Shown: positions 26,727 through 35,836 of the stretch, piece after piece | Layout of the letters: each line of letters opens with the position of its first letter | How positions within the stretch are numbered: position 1 is the stretch's first letter | DNA from: Roseibium sp. Sym1 | Lineage (GTDB): Bacteria; Pseudomonadota; Alphaproteobacteria; Rhizobiales; Stappiaceae | Assembly: GCF_027359675.1 (NCBI RefSeq) | Contig: NZ_CP114786.1 | Location: forward strand, 2,112,501-2,176,500 | Length of the DNA: 64,000 nucleotides | Reading direction: 5' to 3' | Notes under the pieces: generated by a model | The model's database searches: none | Told to the model about the DNA's origin: nothing | What the model saw: the letters and a program-made list of their open reading frames with translations, nothing else | Made by a program: the position numbers and the translations under genes

Positions 26727-27188
26727 ATGCCTTTACCTTCTCCAAATGTCGGTGTCACCATGCTGGTCGTCGACCTGGCACGGTTGCTCCGGAGGCGTTT
26801 CGATGCGGAATTGACCAGGGTCGACACGGGTCTGACCGCCGGAGAGGCGCGGACCCTGTTTTATGTCTGGCGCAATCCGGGCGAGCGGCAGGCCATGCTG
26901 GCCGATCGCATGTATGTCGAACCGATGACCCTGGTCGGCTATCTGGACTCGCTTGAAAAGGCCGGGCTGATACGGCGCTGCCCGGATCCGAAGGACAAGC
27001 GTGCCAAGCTGATCGAGCTGACGCCTGAAGCGAACCCGCTGCTTGAGCGCATCGGTGACGCGCTTCAGGAGGTGCGGTCCAAGGCCCTGGAAGACGTCGC
27101 GCCCGAAGACCGCAAGACGCTGGAACTGCTTTTGCAGACCATGAAGGACAGCCTGCTTCCGGAGGCTTCCAAGGGAAAACAGAAATGA
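26727..27188 (+). CDS. MarR family transcriptional regulator
   Basis: A 153-residue winged-helix repressor. The recognition region is LTAGEARTLFYVWRNPGERQAMLADRM (split here for the HTH), the PMTLVGYLDSLEKAGLIRR recognition helix and the wing CPDPKDKRAKLIELTPEA, which carries the DxRxK(L) pattern. It probably senses a small hydrophobic compound and represses itself and the downstream efflux gene. ATG 26727 is chosen over GTG 26721. The stop overlaps the MFS start by four bases. A palindromic operator lies just upstream. Confidence 0.88.
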   Translation: MPLPSPNVGVTMLVVDLARLLRRRFDAELTRVDTGLTAGEARTLFYVWRNPGERQAMLADRMYVEPMTLVGYLDSLEKAGLIRRCPDPKDKRAKLIELTPEANPLLERIGDALQEVRSKALEDVAPEDRKTLELLLQTMKDSLLPEASKGKQK

Positions 27189-28402
27189 CTTCCGACAGCT
27201 CGATCATGAGCGCAAGACGCACATCATTGCTTGGGGCCGGGCTTGTCGCCATCGGCCCCATTTCAATGGCGCTTTACACGCCGGCAATGCCCGCGCTGGT
27301 CGAGGCTTTCGGGACAAGCGACAGCGCGGTCAAGCTGACGCTGACGGCCTATTTCGCCGGGTTTGCGCTTGCCCAGCTGGTCTGTGGTCCGGTGACCGAC
27401 GCGTTTGGCCGGAAACCTGTGACGCAAGCGTTTCTGACGCTCTATCTCGTTTCAAGCATCCTGGCGACACTGGCTCCCACGGTTGAATTCATGGTCTTTG
27501 CGCGGGCGCTGCAGGGGATTGGCGCGGCCGTCGGCATTGCCGTTGCGCGCGCCATTGTCCGGGACCAGTTCACGGGGCAGGAGTCCGCGCGCATCATGAA
27601 TGCCGTTGCCATGATGCTGGCGCTCGGGCCGGCCGTTTCGCCGACCATCGGCGGGTTCGTGCTGGAGCTGTTCGGGTGGCAGGAAGTCTTCTGGTGCATG
27701 GTGATCTACGGCGCGCTGCTGATGGCCGCGGTCGGGCTCTTCCAGGTGGAAACGAACCCGAATCCGGGCACCCACCATCTCAAGCCCAGGCAACTGGCGG
27801 TCAATTACCTGACGCTTCTCAAGGATCCCCGCTTCCTGGGGCCAAGCCTCCTGATCGGCTTTGGTCTCGGAAATCTCTATGCCCTGGCAACGGTCCTGCC
27901 GTTCGTCCTGATCTACGAGGTCGGATTGTCACCGTCCGAATTCGGCCTGACCATGATCATCCAGTCCGGCTCGTTCATTGCCGGAACGATCCTGACCGGA
28001 CGATTGCTGAGAGTGGTGGAGGCGCGCAGGCTGGTGCCCTACGGCCTGGCGATCTGGGTGGTCGCCTCGGCCCTGATGTGCGTGCTGACGTTGACGCAGC
28101 AGCCGACCATTCTCACGGTCATGGGGCCGGTGGCGCTGTTCGTGTTCGGGCTCGCCCTGGTGCTGCCCGCCAGCTTCACCGAGTCGATGGCGCCGTTCCC
28201 GCACATGGCCGGTGCGGCATCGTCCATGGTCGGGTTCCTGCAATTCGGCGGCGGCATCGTCGCCAGCCTGATCGTCGCGGCCCTGCATGATCCGGTGCTG
28301 GGGCTTGCCGTCGTGCTGCCGGCCATGCCGATTGTCGGCATCATGCTCAACCAGTTCTTCAAGAGCCAGGCGCTGCAAATGGCGGCTGCGGAACAGCCAT
28401 AA
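27185..28402 (+). CDS. MFS drug-efflux transporter (Bcr/CflA type)
   Basis: A 405-residue major facilitator protein with 12 predicted helices. PISMALYTPAMPALVEAFG and the loop 2-3 motif FGRKPVTQAFL point to the DHA1 Bcr/CflA group, proton-coupled exporters of drugs or metabolites. The start ATGA overlaps the marR stop, so the two are translationally coupled and the regulator presumably controls the pump. Substrate unknown. Confidence 0.85.
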   Translation: MTSDSSIMSARRTSLLGAGLVAIGPISMALYTPAMPALVEAFGTSDSAVKLTLTAYFAGFALAQLVCGPVTDAFGRKPVTQAFLTLYLVSSILATLAPTVEFMVFARALQGIGAAVGIAVARAIVRDQFTGQESARIMNAVAMMLALGPAVSPTIGGFVLELFGWQEVFWCMVIYGALLMAAVGLFQVETNPNPGTHHLKPRQLAVNYLTLLKDPRFLGPSLLIGFGLGNLYALATVLPFVLIYEVGLSPSEFGLTMIIQSGSFIAGTILTGRLLRVVEARRLVPYGLAIWVVASALMCVLTLTQQPTILTVMGPVALFVFGLALVLPASFTESMAPFPHMAGAASSMVGFLQFGGGIVASLIVAALHDPVLGLAVVLPAMPIVGIMLNQFFKSQALQMAAAEQP

Positions 28403-28406
28403 GAAA

Positions 28407-28428
28407 ACGGGCCGGTTTCCCGGCCCGT
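28407..28428 (-). terminator. Intrinsic terminator of phoD
   Basis: Stem ACGGGCCG / CGGCCCGT with six-base loop; A-run at 28404-28407 gives the U-tract on the minus strand. It lies between convergent genes and may also slow plus-strand transcription. Confidence 0.65.
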
Positions 28429-28449
28429 CGACTGTTGCAGTGCTGTCAC

Positions 28450-30024
28450 TTAGCCCTGGCGGACCGGATCCAGCGTGACCTTGTGCAGTTCCTGGTCGTC
28501 CCGGTCCATCAGGCGCACGGTCAGCTGTTCGCTGCTGCCGTCAATGTCGACCAGGCCGAAGAACTGCAGGCCCATGGAGGGCGGCAGGTTGGCGCCCTGT
28601 TCGGCGGTCGGCGCCTTCACGTATTTCACTTCCGGGCCGAAGGTCCTATCGAGATCGTTCGGGCCGAAGGTGCCGGCATGGATCGGGCCGGAGACGAATT
28701 CCCAGAACGGCTTGAAGTCCTGGAACCGGGCCTTGTCCGGATTGTAGTAGTGGGCGGCGGTGTAGTGCACGTCCGCTGTCAGCCAGACGATGTTGTCGAT
28801 GTCGGCGGTCTTGATGAACCGCAGGAGGTCGGCGAATTCCAGTTCGCGGCCCTTCGGTGCGCCATGATCGCCATTGGCGACGGCTTCCGCACCGGCCTGT
28901 TCCTTCCAGTTGTCCCAGACGATCAGGCCGATCGGCATGTCGCAGGCGATCACCTTCCATGTGGCCCTGGAGTTGAGCAGCGCGCGCTTGAGCCAGGCAA
29001 GTTGTTCCGCACCGAGAATGCGCGCGTCCGGCGACAGCGTCTCTTCCATCGAGGCGCCGTTCGGGCCGCGATAGGAACGCAGGTCCAGGAAGAACACATC
29101 CAGCAGCGGGCCATAGGCGATCTTGCGGTAGACACGGCCCGGTTCCGCCGGCGTGTAGCGGATCGGCGTCAGTTCGTGGAAAGCCCGGCCGGCACGGGCG
29201 GCGAGCAGGTGAATGTTCTTTTCCGAATAGCGGTCGTCGGAGGCGAGATCCTTGGCGTCCGACCAGTTGTTGACAACCTCGTGGTCGTCCCACTGGAAGA
29301 AGGTCGGCACCTCGGCGTTGAAGGCGCGCAGGTTGTCATCCAGCAGATTGTATTTCCATTGGCCGCGATATTCGTCCAGCGTCTCTGCAACCTTGGTCTT
29401 TTCCTCCGTGAGGACGTTCTTCCAGACGGTGCCGTCCTTCAGTTCGACCGTTTCCTTCATCGGGCCGTCGGCATAGATGGTGTCGCCCGAATGGATGAAG
29501 AAATCCGGCTGGTGCCCGGCCATGGTGGCATAGGTTTTCATGCCGCCCCGGTCCGTGTCGATGCCCCAGCCCTGGCCAGCCGTGTCGCCGGACCAGGCGA
29601 ACCGGACATTGCGGCGGGACGCGGGCGCCGTGCGGAACCGGCCGGTCATCTGTTCGGAGACGGCGTTGACGTCGTTCAGGTCGGCGAAGGCGACGCGGTA
29701 GAAGATTTCCTGGTCCGACGGCAGGTCTTCCAGCAGGCGCTTGGCGGCAAAGTCACTGTTCGGCAGGGCGTTGATCGGTGCCAGGCGCCGCGGCGATTCG
29801 AAGGTCCCCGTCGTGTCGACCTCGACCAACATCTTTGCCGGACGGTCCGTGCGGGCCCAGATCATGCCGGAACCGGCATCGACATCGCCTGACTGCAGGC
29901 CATGCGTGATCACAGGACGCGACGCGGCGCGCGACAGGCCGGGCAGGGCAAGCGAAGAGGACACGGCAAGGCCGGTCGCGACCGACGACTTCAGAAAATT
30001 ACGGCGTGAAAAACGTGCAGACAT
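28450..30024 (-). CDS. phoD: Alkaline phosphatase D, Tat-exported
   Basis: A 524-residue PhoD-family phosphodiesterase/phosphomonoesterase, Ca/Fe-dependent and periplasmic. N-terminal twin-arginine signal SRRNFLK (Arg7-Arg8) with hydrophobic core ending LPGLSRAAS. PhoD-like segments: THGLQSGDVDAGSGMIWART, FIHSGDTIYADGPM, FQWDDHEVVNNW and WLTADVHYTAAHYY, which hold metal ligands. ATG 30024 follows AGGAG by eight bases. Usually phosphate-starvation controlled, but I did not identify a PHO box. Ends at a terminator shared with the convergent MFS gene. Confidence 0.92.
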   Translation of the reverse strand: MSARFSRRNFLKSSVATGLAVSSSLALPGLSRAASRPVITHGLQSGDVDAGSGMIWARTDRPAKMLVEVDTTGTFESPRRLAPINALPNSDFAAKRLLEDLPSDQEIFYRVAFADLNDVNAVSEQMTGRFRTAPASRRNVRFAWSGDTAGQGWGIDTDRGGMKTYATMAGHQPDFFIHSGDTIYADGPMKETVELKDGTVWKNVLTEEKTKVAETLDEYRGQWKYNLLDDNLRAFNAEVPTFFQWDDHEVVNNWSDAKDLASDDRYSEKNIHLLAARAGRAFHELTPIRYTPAEPGRVYRKIAYGPLLDVFFLDLRSYRGPNGASMEETLSPDARILGAEQLAWLKRALLNSRATWKVIACDMPIGLIVWDNWKEQAGAEAVANGDHGAPKGRELEFADLLRFIKTADIDNIVWLTADVHYTAAHYYNPDKARFQDFKPFWEFVSGPIHAGTFGPNDLDRTFGPEVKYVKAPTAEQGANLPPSMGLQFFGLVDIDGSSEQLTVRLMDRDDQELHKVTLDPVRQG

Positions 30025-30214
30025 TTCGAAACTCCTGGCTGGGGACCGCGGAGGCGGAGCCCTTGGCAAGGCCAACAGGTGATCACGTGCGATGACAAGG
30101 GCATGTCCTTTCCAAGACCGTTGTCCGAAATTTTCATGACAGTGCCGCTTCCGTGCCTTGACCCGCCGGGTGCAACGCGCGAAACCGGGGACCTATCGTC
30201 AGAAGGACGCATTG

Positions 30215-31048
30215 ATGCCGACCCGCATACCCTATGAACTCCCGCGCTTCGATGGCAAGAGTGAACGCCCGCATGTGATGGGTATCCTCAATGTCACGCC
30301 GGATTCGTTTTCCGACGGGGGCAGGAACGCGGTCGCCGGGACAGCTCTTGCCCACGCGCGGCAGATGATTGCGGACGGCGCCGATATCATCGATGTCGGC
30401 GGGGAGAGCACGCGTCCGGGGTCCGAACCGGTCTCGCTGGATCTGGAATGGTCGCGGCTTGTGCCGGTCCTGGACGAGGTGATCGCCATGGGAACACCTG
30501 TCTCCATCGATACCTACAAGGCCGAAATCGCCCGGCGGGCCTGTGCGGCCGGGGCACTCATCGTCAATGATGTCTGGGGCCTGCAGAAGGACCCGGCCAT
30601 GGCCGATACGGTGGCCGAAGCCGGCGTGCACGTGGTGATGATGCACAACAGGACGGAAGCCGACCCGGAGATCGACATCCTGGCCGATATCGACCGGTTC
30701 TTCGAGGCGTCGATGGAGCTTGCGGAGCGCGCCGGCATTGCGAAGGACAAGCAGATCCTCGATCCGGGCTTCGGCTTCGGCAAGACCATCGATCAGAATT
30801 TCCGTATCCTGAACAGGTTCGAAACGTTGGCAAAACACGGTTTGCCGCTTCTGGCGGGTGCCTCGCGCAAACGCATGATCGGAACGGTGCTCAACGCGGA
30901 GATGGAGGACCGTCTTTATGGCTCCATGGCGGTTCACATGACGGCCATGCTCAAGGGCGCGGCTATTGTGCGGGCTCATGACGTACGTCCACATGCCGAT
31001 TGCGCGCGTATGCTTGAGGCAACACGGCTGGAACGGAACCCGACCTGA
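30215..31048 (+). CDS. folP: Dihydropteroate synthase
   Basis: A 277-residue TIM-barrel enzyme that joins DHPP and p-aminobenzoate in folate synthesis, the sulfonamide target. Signatures: GILNVTPDSFSDGG, DVGGESTRPGSEPV, SIDTYKAEIARRA, ILDPGFGFGKTIDQNF and LAGASRKRMIG. ATG 30215 after AGAAGGA is preferred to an upstream frame at 30158. Its TGA abuts the folK ATG directly, so the pair is coupled. No sign of divergence that would suggest an acquired sul gene. Confidence 0.95.
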   Translation: MPTRIPYELPRFDGKSERPHVMGILNVTPDSFSDGGRNAVAGTALAHARQMIADGADIIDVGGESTRPGSEPVSLDLEWSRLVPVLDEVIAMGTPVSIDTYKAEIARRACAAGALIVNDVWGLQKDPAMADTVAEAGVHVVMMHNRTEADPEIDILADIDRFFEASMELAERAGIAKDKQILDPGFGFGKTIDQNFRILNRFETLAKHGLPLLAGASRKRMIGTVLNAEMEDRLYGSMAVHMTAMLKGAAIVRAHDVRPHADCARMLEATRLERNPT

Positions 31049-31591
31049 ATGAACACGCAACCGCAGTCTGCCGACGAACCTGCCCGCAGTGCCCCTAACC
31101 GCGGTGCCCCAACCCGTTGTGCCTTGGGGCTCGGCTCCAACCTCGGTGACCCGAAGGCCAATCTCGACGCGGCGGTCCGCAAGCTCGAGGAGACCGAGGG
31201 CGTCACGCTCGTGGCACGCTCATCCGACTATCGCACGCCGCCCTGGGGGCCGGTGGAGCAGGATGACTTCATCAATATCTGCGTGGTTGTCGACACGGTC
31301 CTGAGCCCGCAGTCCCTCCTGAAGCGGTGTCTTCAGATCGAGAACGAGCTCGGCCGGGTGCGCGACGTGCGCTGGGGCCCGCGCGTGATCGATGTCGATG
31401 TCCTGATCTGCGGCATGCAGAAGATCGACGAGCCGGACCTGGAAATTCCGCATCCGCGCATGGGCGACCGGGCTTTCGTGCTGATCCCGCTGGCCGAAAT
31501 CTGGCCCGACGCACCGCTGGCCGACGGCCGCACCGCTGCCGAGGCGCTGGAAACCTGTCCGGACCAGGCCGGGGTGGTCCGGCTGGGCTGA
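31049..31591 (+). CDS. folK: HPPK: hydroxymethyldihydropteridine pyrophosphokinase
   Basis: A 180-residue kinase that pyrophosphorylates 6-hydroxymethyl-7,8-dihydropterin to give the FolP substrate. Motifs: ALGLGSNLGDPKANLDAAV, SSDYRTPPWGPVEQDDFIN, LLKRCLQIENELGRVRDVRW, GPRVIDVDVLI and IPHPRMGDRAFVLIPLAEI, which bind ATP and pterin. The first 25 residues are Ala/Pro-rich and unconserved in look. ATG follows directly on the folP stop. FolB is absent here. Confidence 0.94.
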   Translation: MNTQPQSADEPARSAPNRGAPTRCALGLGSNLGDPKANLDAAVRKLEETEGVTLVARSSDYRTPPWGPVEQDDFINICVVVDTVLSPQSLLKRCLQIENELGRVRDVRWGPRVIDVDVLICGMQKIDEPDLEIPHPRMGDRAFVLIPLAEIWPDAPLADGRTAAEALETCPDQAGVVRLG

Positions 31592-31701
31592 TGGCTTGCC
31601 GGTCGCACCTTGCGCGAAACATCGCGGCAAACGGTCCGAAAACGCTAATTTAAGACTTGTGAAGGAAACTTCGCGGCGTCAGTTCCGCCGGGCCCGTTGA
31701 T

Positions 31702-33114
31702 ATGTCTGTTGTTCATGGTTTGATCGATTTTCTCAAGGACAAGCGTCATCGGTCCAGGGAGACGCTGTTCTTTGCAGGGCTCACGATCCTCCTGCCGAAT
31801 GCGCTCTACATCGTCCTGAGCATTCTCTATTGTCCGAACCGGACCTTCTTCGTCGCCCTTCTGGCGATGACCTGTTTTCTCGGTCTCATCGTCAACCGGT
31901 TTGTCTTCCTGGTGCTGCTGTTCGCGGTGATGACCCTGGATGCGCTGGTGATCGTCTCGCTCTATTTCCAGATGCCGCTGACCATGATCTTCGATTCCCT
32001 GCGCTACGCAGGGAATGTCAGCCTGATCAATTCGGCGGTCTACCTGGCCATCCTGGCCGGTCTGCTGGTTTCGCTCGCCCTGACCTATCTGGTCGTCCAA
32101 AGATCAAAGGCCCATCGGGAAAAGATCAGCCTTGTCACCTTTCTGGTGCTCGTGGTCGCCTTTGGCGCCGCCGACTGGTGGGTCAACCTGTCTCCCCAGG
32201 AAACCCTCGTTGCACAAAACAACTTCGGTGAACGGTTTCAGCCGATCGACGACGCCGCAACGCTCCATGCCGGCATTGCAGGGCGCCTGGACGCGCCCGG
32301 TGACAGAAATGTCCTCATCGTCATGGTCGAAGGTCTCGGAGCCCTGGCGTCCGAGGACTATCGTGACCTGATCTGGGGGCCGCTTCTGGACCAGGATGTC
32401 GGCGATGCCTATGACGTCGAGACGGGCGCAGCCGTCTATTTCGGCTCGACCACGTCGGGCGAAGCCCGGGAACTGTGCAACGTGAATGGTGACTATCGCG
32501 ATTTCCGGTCCCGCGACAGCGCTGACTGCCTGCCGAAACAGGCCGCGCAAGCCGGGTACGAGACCGCGGCGTTTCACGCCTTTACCGGCGATTTCTTCGA
32601 ACGCTTCGACTGGTTTCCGAAGATCGGTTTCGAGCAGCTGAATTTCATGGAAAACAATGCCGGTCTCGATCCCGATGCGGAGCTGGACAATTGCGGCGTC
32701 GCGTTCCGTGGGCTGTGCGACACGGATGTGGCCCGCTCGGTGGAGCGCTTCCTGCTCGACGGCAAGGGTGAGCGGAAGTTTGCCTATTGGCTGACGCTGA
32801 ACTCGCACAAGCCGGTGCCGCCCGGTGAGGTGCCCGCCCGGCTCCATTGCGACGATGGCGGCGTTTTCGACGATGTCGAGCTTTGCCGCATGGCGGAGCA
32901 GTGGCTCAACGTGTCACATCTCGTCAAGCAGATTGCCCTGAACGAGGACCTCGCCGAGACCGACATCGTTCTGGTCGGGGATCATCATCCTCCGCTTTTC
33001 ACCCGCAGTGCGCGCAAACTGTTTCAGTCGGGCCGGGTTGCCTGGCTGCACCTGACGCCGAAAGCGCGCGAGCATACCCTGACCGCGTCAGCTCCATATC
33101 CTAAAGCCCGATAA
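31702..33114 (+). CDS. Membrane-anchored sulfatase/phosphoethanolamine-transferase-like protein
   Basis: A 470-residue inner-membrane protein: five N-terminal helices (about residues 20-160) followed by a periplasmic alkaline-phosphatase-superfamily domain. Core strand NVLIVMVEGLGALASEDY holds the first acidic metal ligand; FGSTTSGEARELC supplies the nucleophile region (Thr or Ser); LVGDHHPPLF near the C terminus holds the final Asp/His pair. The architecture matches LtaS/OpgB/EptA-like enzymes that add phosphoglycerol or phosphoethanolamine to envelope glycans. Substrate unknown. Its last 14 bases overlap the convergent ferredoxin gene. Confidence 0.72.
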   Translation: MSVVHGLIDFLKDKRHRSRETLFFAGLTILLPNALYIVLSILYCPNRTFFVALLAMTCFLGLIVNRFVFLVLLFAVMTLDALVIVSLYFQMPLTMIFDSLRYAGNVSLINSAVYLAILAGLLVSLALTYLVVQRSKAHREKISLVTFLVLVVAFGAADWWVNLSPQETLVAQNNFGERFQPIDDAATLHAGIAGRLDAPGDRNVLIVMVEGLGALASEDYRDLIWGPLLDQDVGDAYDVETGAAVYFGSTTSGEARELCNVNGDYRDFRSRDSADCLPKQAAQAGYETAAFHAFTGDFFERFDWFPKIGFEQLNFMENNAGLDPDAELDNCGVAFRGLCDTDVARSVERFLLDGKGERKFAYWLTLNSHKPVPPGEVPARLHCDDGGVFDDVELCRMAEQWLNVSHLVKQIALNEDLAETDIVLVGDHHPPLFTRSARKLFQSGRVAWLHLTPKAREHTLTASAPYPKAR

Positions 33115-33784
33115 AGCTTTCCATGTGAAAGCGCGCATTATCAGGTCCCTGGTGATGCTCTCTGCCACAGGGACAGGCCCGGCGCGCAAGGCAGCCGGAC
33201 CAGCAGTCGAGGCTGCGGCTCGTGGCGAGATGATCGCGGCAGCGGGGCACGTCATAGCCTGTTTCCAGGGTGAGGGCGCCGGCCGGGCAGGCAGTGATGC
33301 AGGGCTTGTCGGCACAGGTCTCGCATGGACCGGCCGATCGCGTGTCCTGCTGGATCGCCAGGGGCGTCTTGGACAGAAAGGCGGCCCGGAAGCCGGCCCA
33401 GGGGCCATAGTCGCGATGCGCCAGCACACCCATCGGGCTCTGGGAGAAACCGCCGCATCTTCTGGCCCATTGCTGGAACGGGTGATAGGGCGGGCCGTCA
33501 AAGGGGAACGCCGCCTCGAAACCTTCCGATGCCGCGATCTCCGTGAGCACACGCCGTGTGTAACGGTCGAGCGGGTCGGCCGTGCCGTCCGAGGCTTCCG
33601 GGCTTGACGAGAGTTTCGGCCAGACCGACGGACCGGTGCTGCCGATCAGCAGCAGCGACCGTGCCCGAGCTCCGCCTGAAAGGCTCGGAAGGCTGGCCTC
33701 GTCCGGGGCATCAAATCCGCCCAGACACAAAAAACCGGCGGCCGCGAGCCGTTTCGTCAACGCCGCTGCCGCCGGTCCGCTCAT
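33101..33784 (-). CDS. Ferredoxin-like protein (QueG-related C-terminal half)
   Basis: A 227-residue protein with a CETCADKPCITACPAGAL 4Fe-4S motif, plus a second cysteine set CWSGCLARRACPCG near the C terminus. The region upstream (GPWAGFRAAFLSKTPLAIQQ) resembles the part preceding the ferredoxin domain of epoxyqueuosine reductase and reductive-dehalogenase-like proteins. No cobalamin-binding part is seen, so QueG activity is unlikely; electron transfer is the most that can be said. A terminator-like hairpin lies within its first 20 codons. Begins 12 bases after argG on the same strand. Confidence 0.65.
   Translation of the reverse strand: MSGPAAAALTKRLAAAGFLCLGGFDAPDEASLPSLSGGARARSLLLIGSTGPSVWPKLSSSPEASDGTADPLDRYTRRVLTEIAASEGFEAAFPFDGPPYHPFQQWARRCGGFSQSPMGVLAHRDYGPWAGFRAAFLSKTPLAIQQDTRSAGPCETCADKPCITACPAGALTLETGYDVPRCRDHLATSRSLDCWSGCLARRACPCGREHHQGPDNARFHMESFIGL
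33728..33775 (-). terminator. Terminator-like hairpin inside the start of the ferredoxin gene
   Basis: Minus strand ACCGGCGGC (33775-33767), 25-base loop, GCCGCCGGT (33741-33733), then a run of U (A-run 33728-33733). It is well placed to end argG transcription, but lies within the downstream open frame (codons about 4-20). Confidence 0.5.
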
Positions 33785-33795
33785 GATGAGGCCTC

Positions 33796-35016
33796 TCAGC
33801 CGAGACGGTCGCGCTTGGCCAGCGTGCGCAGGCGCAAAGCGTTCAGCTTGATGAAGCCGGCGGCGTCCTTCTGGTCATAGGCGCCCTGGTCGTCCTCGAA
33901 GGTGACCAGCTCCTCGGAATAGAGCGAATAGGGCGAGGAACGGCCGACGAGGATGACGTTGCCCTTGTAGAGTTTCAGTTTCACCGTGCCGGTGACATGC
34001 TCCTGGCTCTTGTCGATCAGGGCCTGCAGCATCTCGCGCTCCGGCGAGAACCAGAAGCCGTTGTAGATCAGCTCGGCATAGCGCGGCATCAGCTCGTCCT
34101 TGAGGTGGCCGGCGCCACGGTCGAGCGTGATCGATTCCATCGCCCGGTGGGCGGTCAAGAGGATGGTGCCGCCCGGGGTCTCGTAGATGCCGCGGCTCTT
34201 CATGCCGACGAAGCGGTTCTCGACCATGTCGAGGCGGCCGATGCCGTTGTCGCGGCCATAGTCGTTGAGCTTGGCGAACAGGGTCGCCGGGGACATCTTC
34301 TCGCCGTTCAGGGAAACCGCGTCGCCCTTCTCGAAGCCGATCTCGATCTCGGTGACGACGTCCGGAGCTTCGGTCGGATCGACCGTGCGCTGGAAGACAT
34401 AGTTCGGGGCTTCCTCGGCCGGGTCCTCGAGCACCTTCCCTTCGGAAGACGAGTGCAGCATGTTGGCGTCAACGGAGAACGGCGCTTCGCCGCGCTTGTC
34501 CTTCGGAACGGGGATCTGGTGCTTTTCGGCAAAGTCGAGCAGGTCGGTGCGCGACTTGAACGACCAGTCCCGCCACGGCGCGATCACCTTGATGTCCGGG
34601 TTGAGCGCGTAGGCAGACAGCTCGAAGCGGACCTGGTCGTTGCCCTTGCCGGTCGCGCCATGGGCGACGGCGTCGGCACCGGTTTCCTCGGCGATCTCGA
34701 TCAGGCGCTTGGAGATCAGCGGGCGGGCAATGGACGTGCCGAGCAGGTAGACACCTTCATAGACGGCGTTGGCGCGGAACATCGGGAAGACGAAGTCGCG
34801 GATGAATTCCTCGCGCAGGTCGTCGACATAGATTTCCTTGATGCCGAGCATCTCGGCCTTCTTGCGCGCCGGTTCCAGCTCCTCGCCCTGGCCGAGGTCG
34901 GCGGTGAAGGTCACCACTTCGCAGCCGAATTCGGTCTGCAGCCATTTCAGGATGATGGAGGTGTCGAGGCCGCCGGAATAGGCCAGCACGACTTTCTTGA
35001 TGTCACCATGCGCCAT
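33796..35016 (-). CDS. argG: Argininosuccinate synthase
   Basis: A 406-residue ATP-dependent ligase of citrulline and aspartate. PP-loop motif YSGGLDTS at residues 13-20; [15 protein letters not shown], the IAPWRDW and [20 protein letters not shown] segments and [25 protein letters not shown] are all ArgG signatures. ATG 35016 (MAHGD) gives standard length; the longer frame to 35079 adds unconserved residues. A terminator-like hairpin follows 20-70 bases after the stop, inside the next gene. Confidence 0.97.
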   Translation of the reverse strand: MAHGDIKKVVLAYSGGLDTSIILKWLQTEFGCEVVTFTADLGQGEELEPARKKAEMLGIKEIYVDDLREEFIRDFVFPMFRANAVYEGVYLLGTSIARPLISKRLIEIAEETGADAVAHGATGKGNDQVRFELSAYALNPDIKVIAPWRDWSFKSRTDLLDFAEKHQIPVPKDKRGEAPFSVDANMLHSSSEGKVLEDPAEEAPNYVFQRTVDPTEAPDVVTEIEIGFEKGDAVSLNGEKMSPATLFAKLNDYGRDNGIGRLDMVENRFVGMKSRGIYETPGGTILLTAHRAMESITLDRGAGHLKDELMPRYAELIYNGFWFSPEREMLQALIDKSQEHVTGTVKLKLYKGNVILVGRSSPYSLYSEELVTFEDDQGAYDQKDAAGFIKLNALRLRTLAKRDRLG

Positions 35017-35127
35017 TTTGGGGAAGGTCCAGTTCGCTGTTCTTGCGCGAGAGCCCGCGCGGTTGAAAATTTGCGGCAATTTAGCCGGTTCTCTGCGGCG
35101 CGCAAGCCCCCCGGCGTGGTCAAATGG

Positions 35128-35766
35128 TCACCGCGTCAGGCTGGAATAAATCTGCAGCACCAGATCGCCCGGACCAGCCTCTGTCGTGGTGACAACAGGC
35201 GTCGGCACGGCGCCGATTTCCAGGTCCAACGCGAAGTCCCGCCAGCGATTGAGCGTGTCGGCAAAGTCCTGCGGTGATTTGCACGCGGCCTCCTGTTCCG
35301 GAGAGCGGCCGGAATAACGGTGATAGGAAATGTAGCCGTCTATCTCGAGCGTCAGGTCGGCGGTTCCGGGATCTGTTGCCGCGTCGGCGTCGTCCGCGGG
35401 AGCAACGGTGCGGGCCGCCACATAATGGTAATCCTGACGTGTTTTGTCCTGTTCGTCCGATTCGAACCGGATCAGGGTGAAGCGGGAGAGGCTTTGCCAG
35501 GACATGTGAGCGCGTTTTCCCGCGGAGATCACGGTCAAGCCTTCCCTTGAGAGCTCAAGCCATGAGTCGGGTTTTGGCCTTCCCCAGAAGGCAAACAAGC
35601 CCACTGCGAAGGCTATCCCGATCATGACAGGGACCACGGTTGGAATTCCCTCGAAGACGATGCCGAGAAACGCGGCCAGGGCGACGGCAAGCGCACAGCA
35701 GAAAAGAGCGTTCAAAAGACCTGCCTTGATCGGGTCCGGTCTCAAGACAAGTATTTTGGAAGACAT
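35128..35766 (-). CDS. Membrane protein of unknown function
   Basis: A 212-residue protein with two hydrophobic segments near the N terminus (LLNALFCCALAVALAAFLGIV, about 17-40, and VVPVMIGIAFAVGLFAF, about 46-65) followed by a soluble, mixed alpha/beta-like tail that is cytoplasmic if the helices form a hairpin. I recognise no family. ATG 35766 is chosen because upstream codons overlap the TetR gene and look non-coding in this frame; a GAGAG stands just before. It lies between the TetR gene and argG on the same strand. Confidence 0.6.
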   Translation of the reverse strand: MSSKILVLRPDPIKAGLLNALFCCALAVALAAFLGIVFEGIPTVVPVMIGIAFAVGLFAFWGRPKPDSWLELSREGLTVISAGKRAHMSWQSLSRFTLIRFESDEQDKTRQDYHYVAARTVAPADDADAATDPGTADLTLEIDGYISYHRYSGRSPEQEAACKSPQDFADTLNRWRDFALDLEIGAVPTPVVTTTEAGPGDLVLQIYSSLTR

Positions 35767-35836
35767 CTCTCGACTGTTCCGCTGACGGGATCGGGTGGCA
35801 GGACGGGAAACGACGACGCTTCCGGGGCAACGCAAC

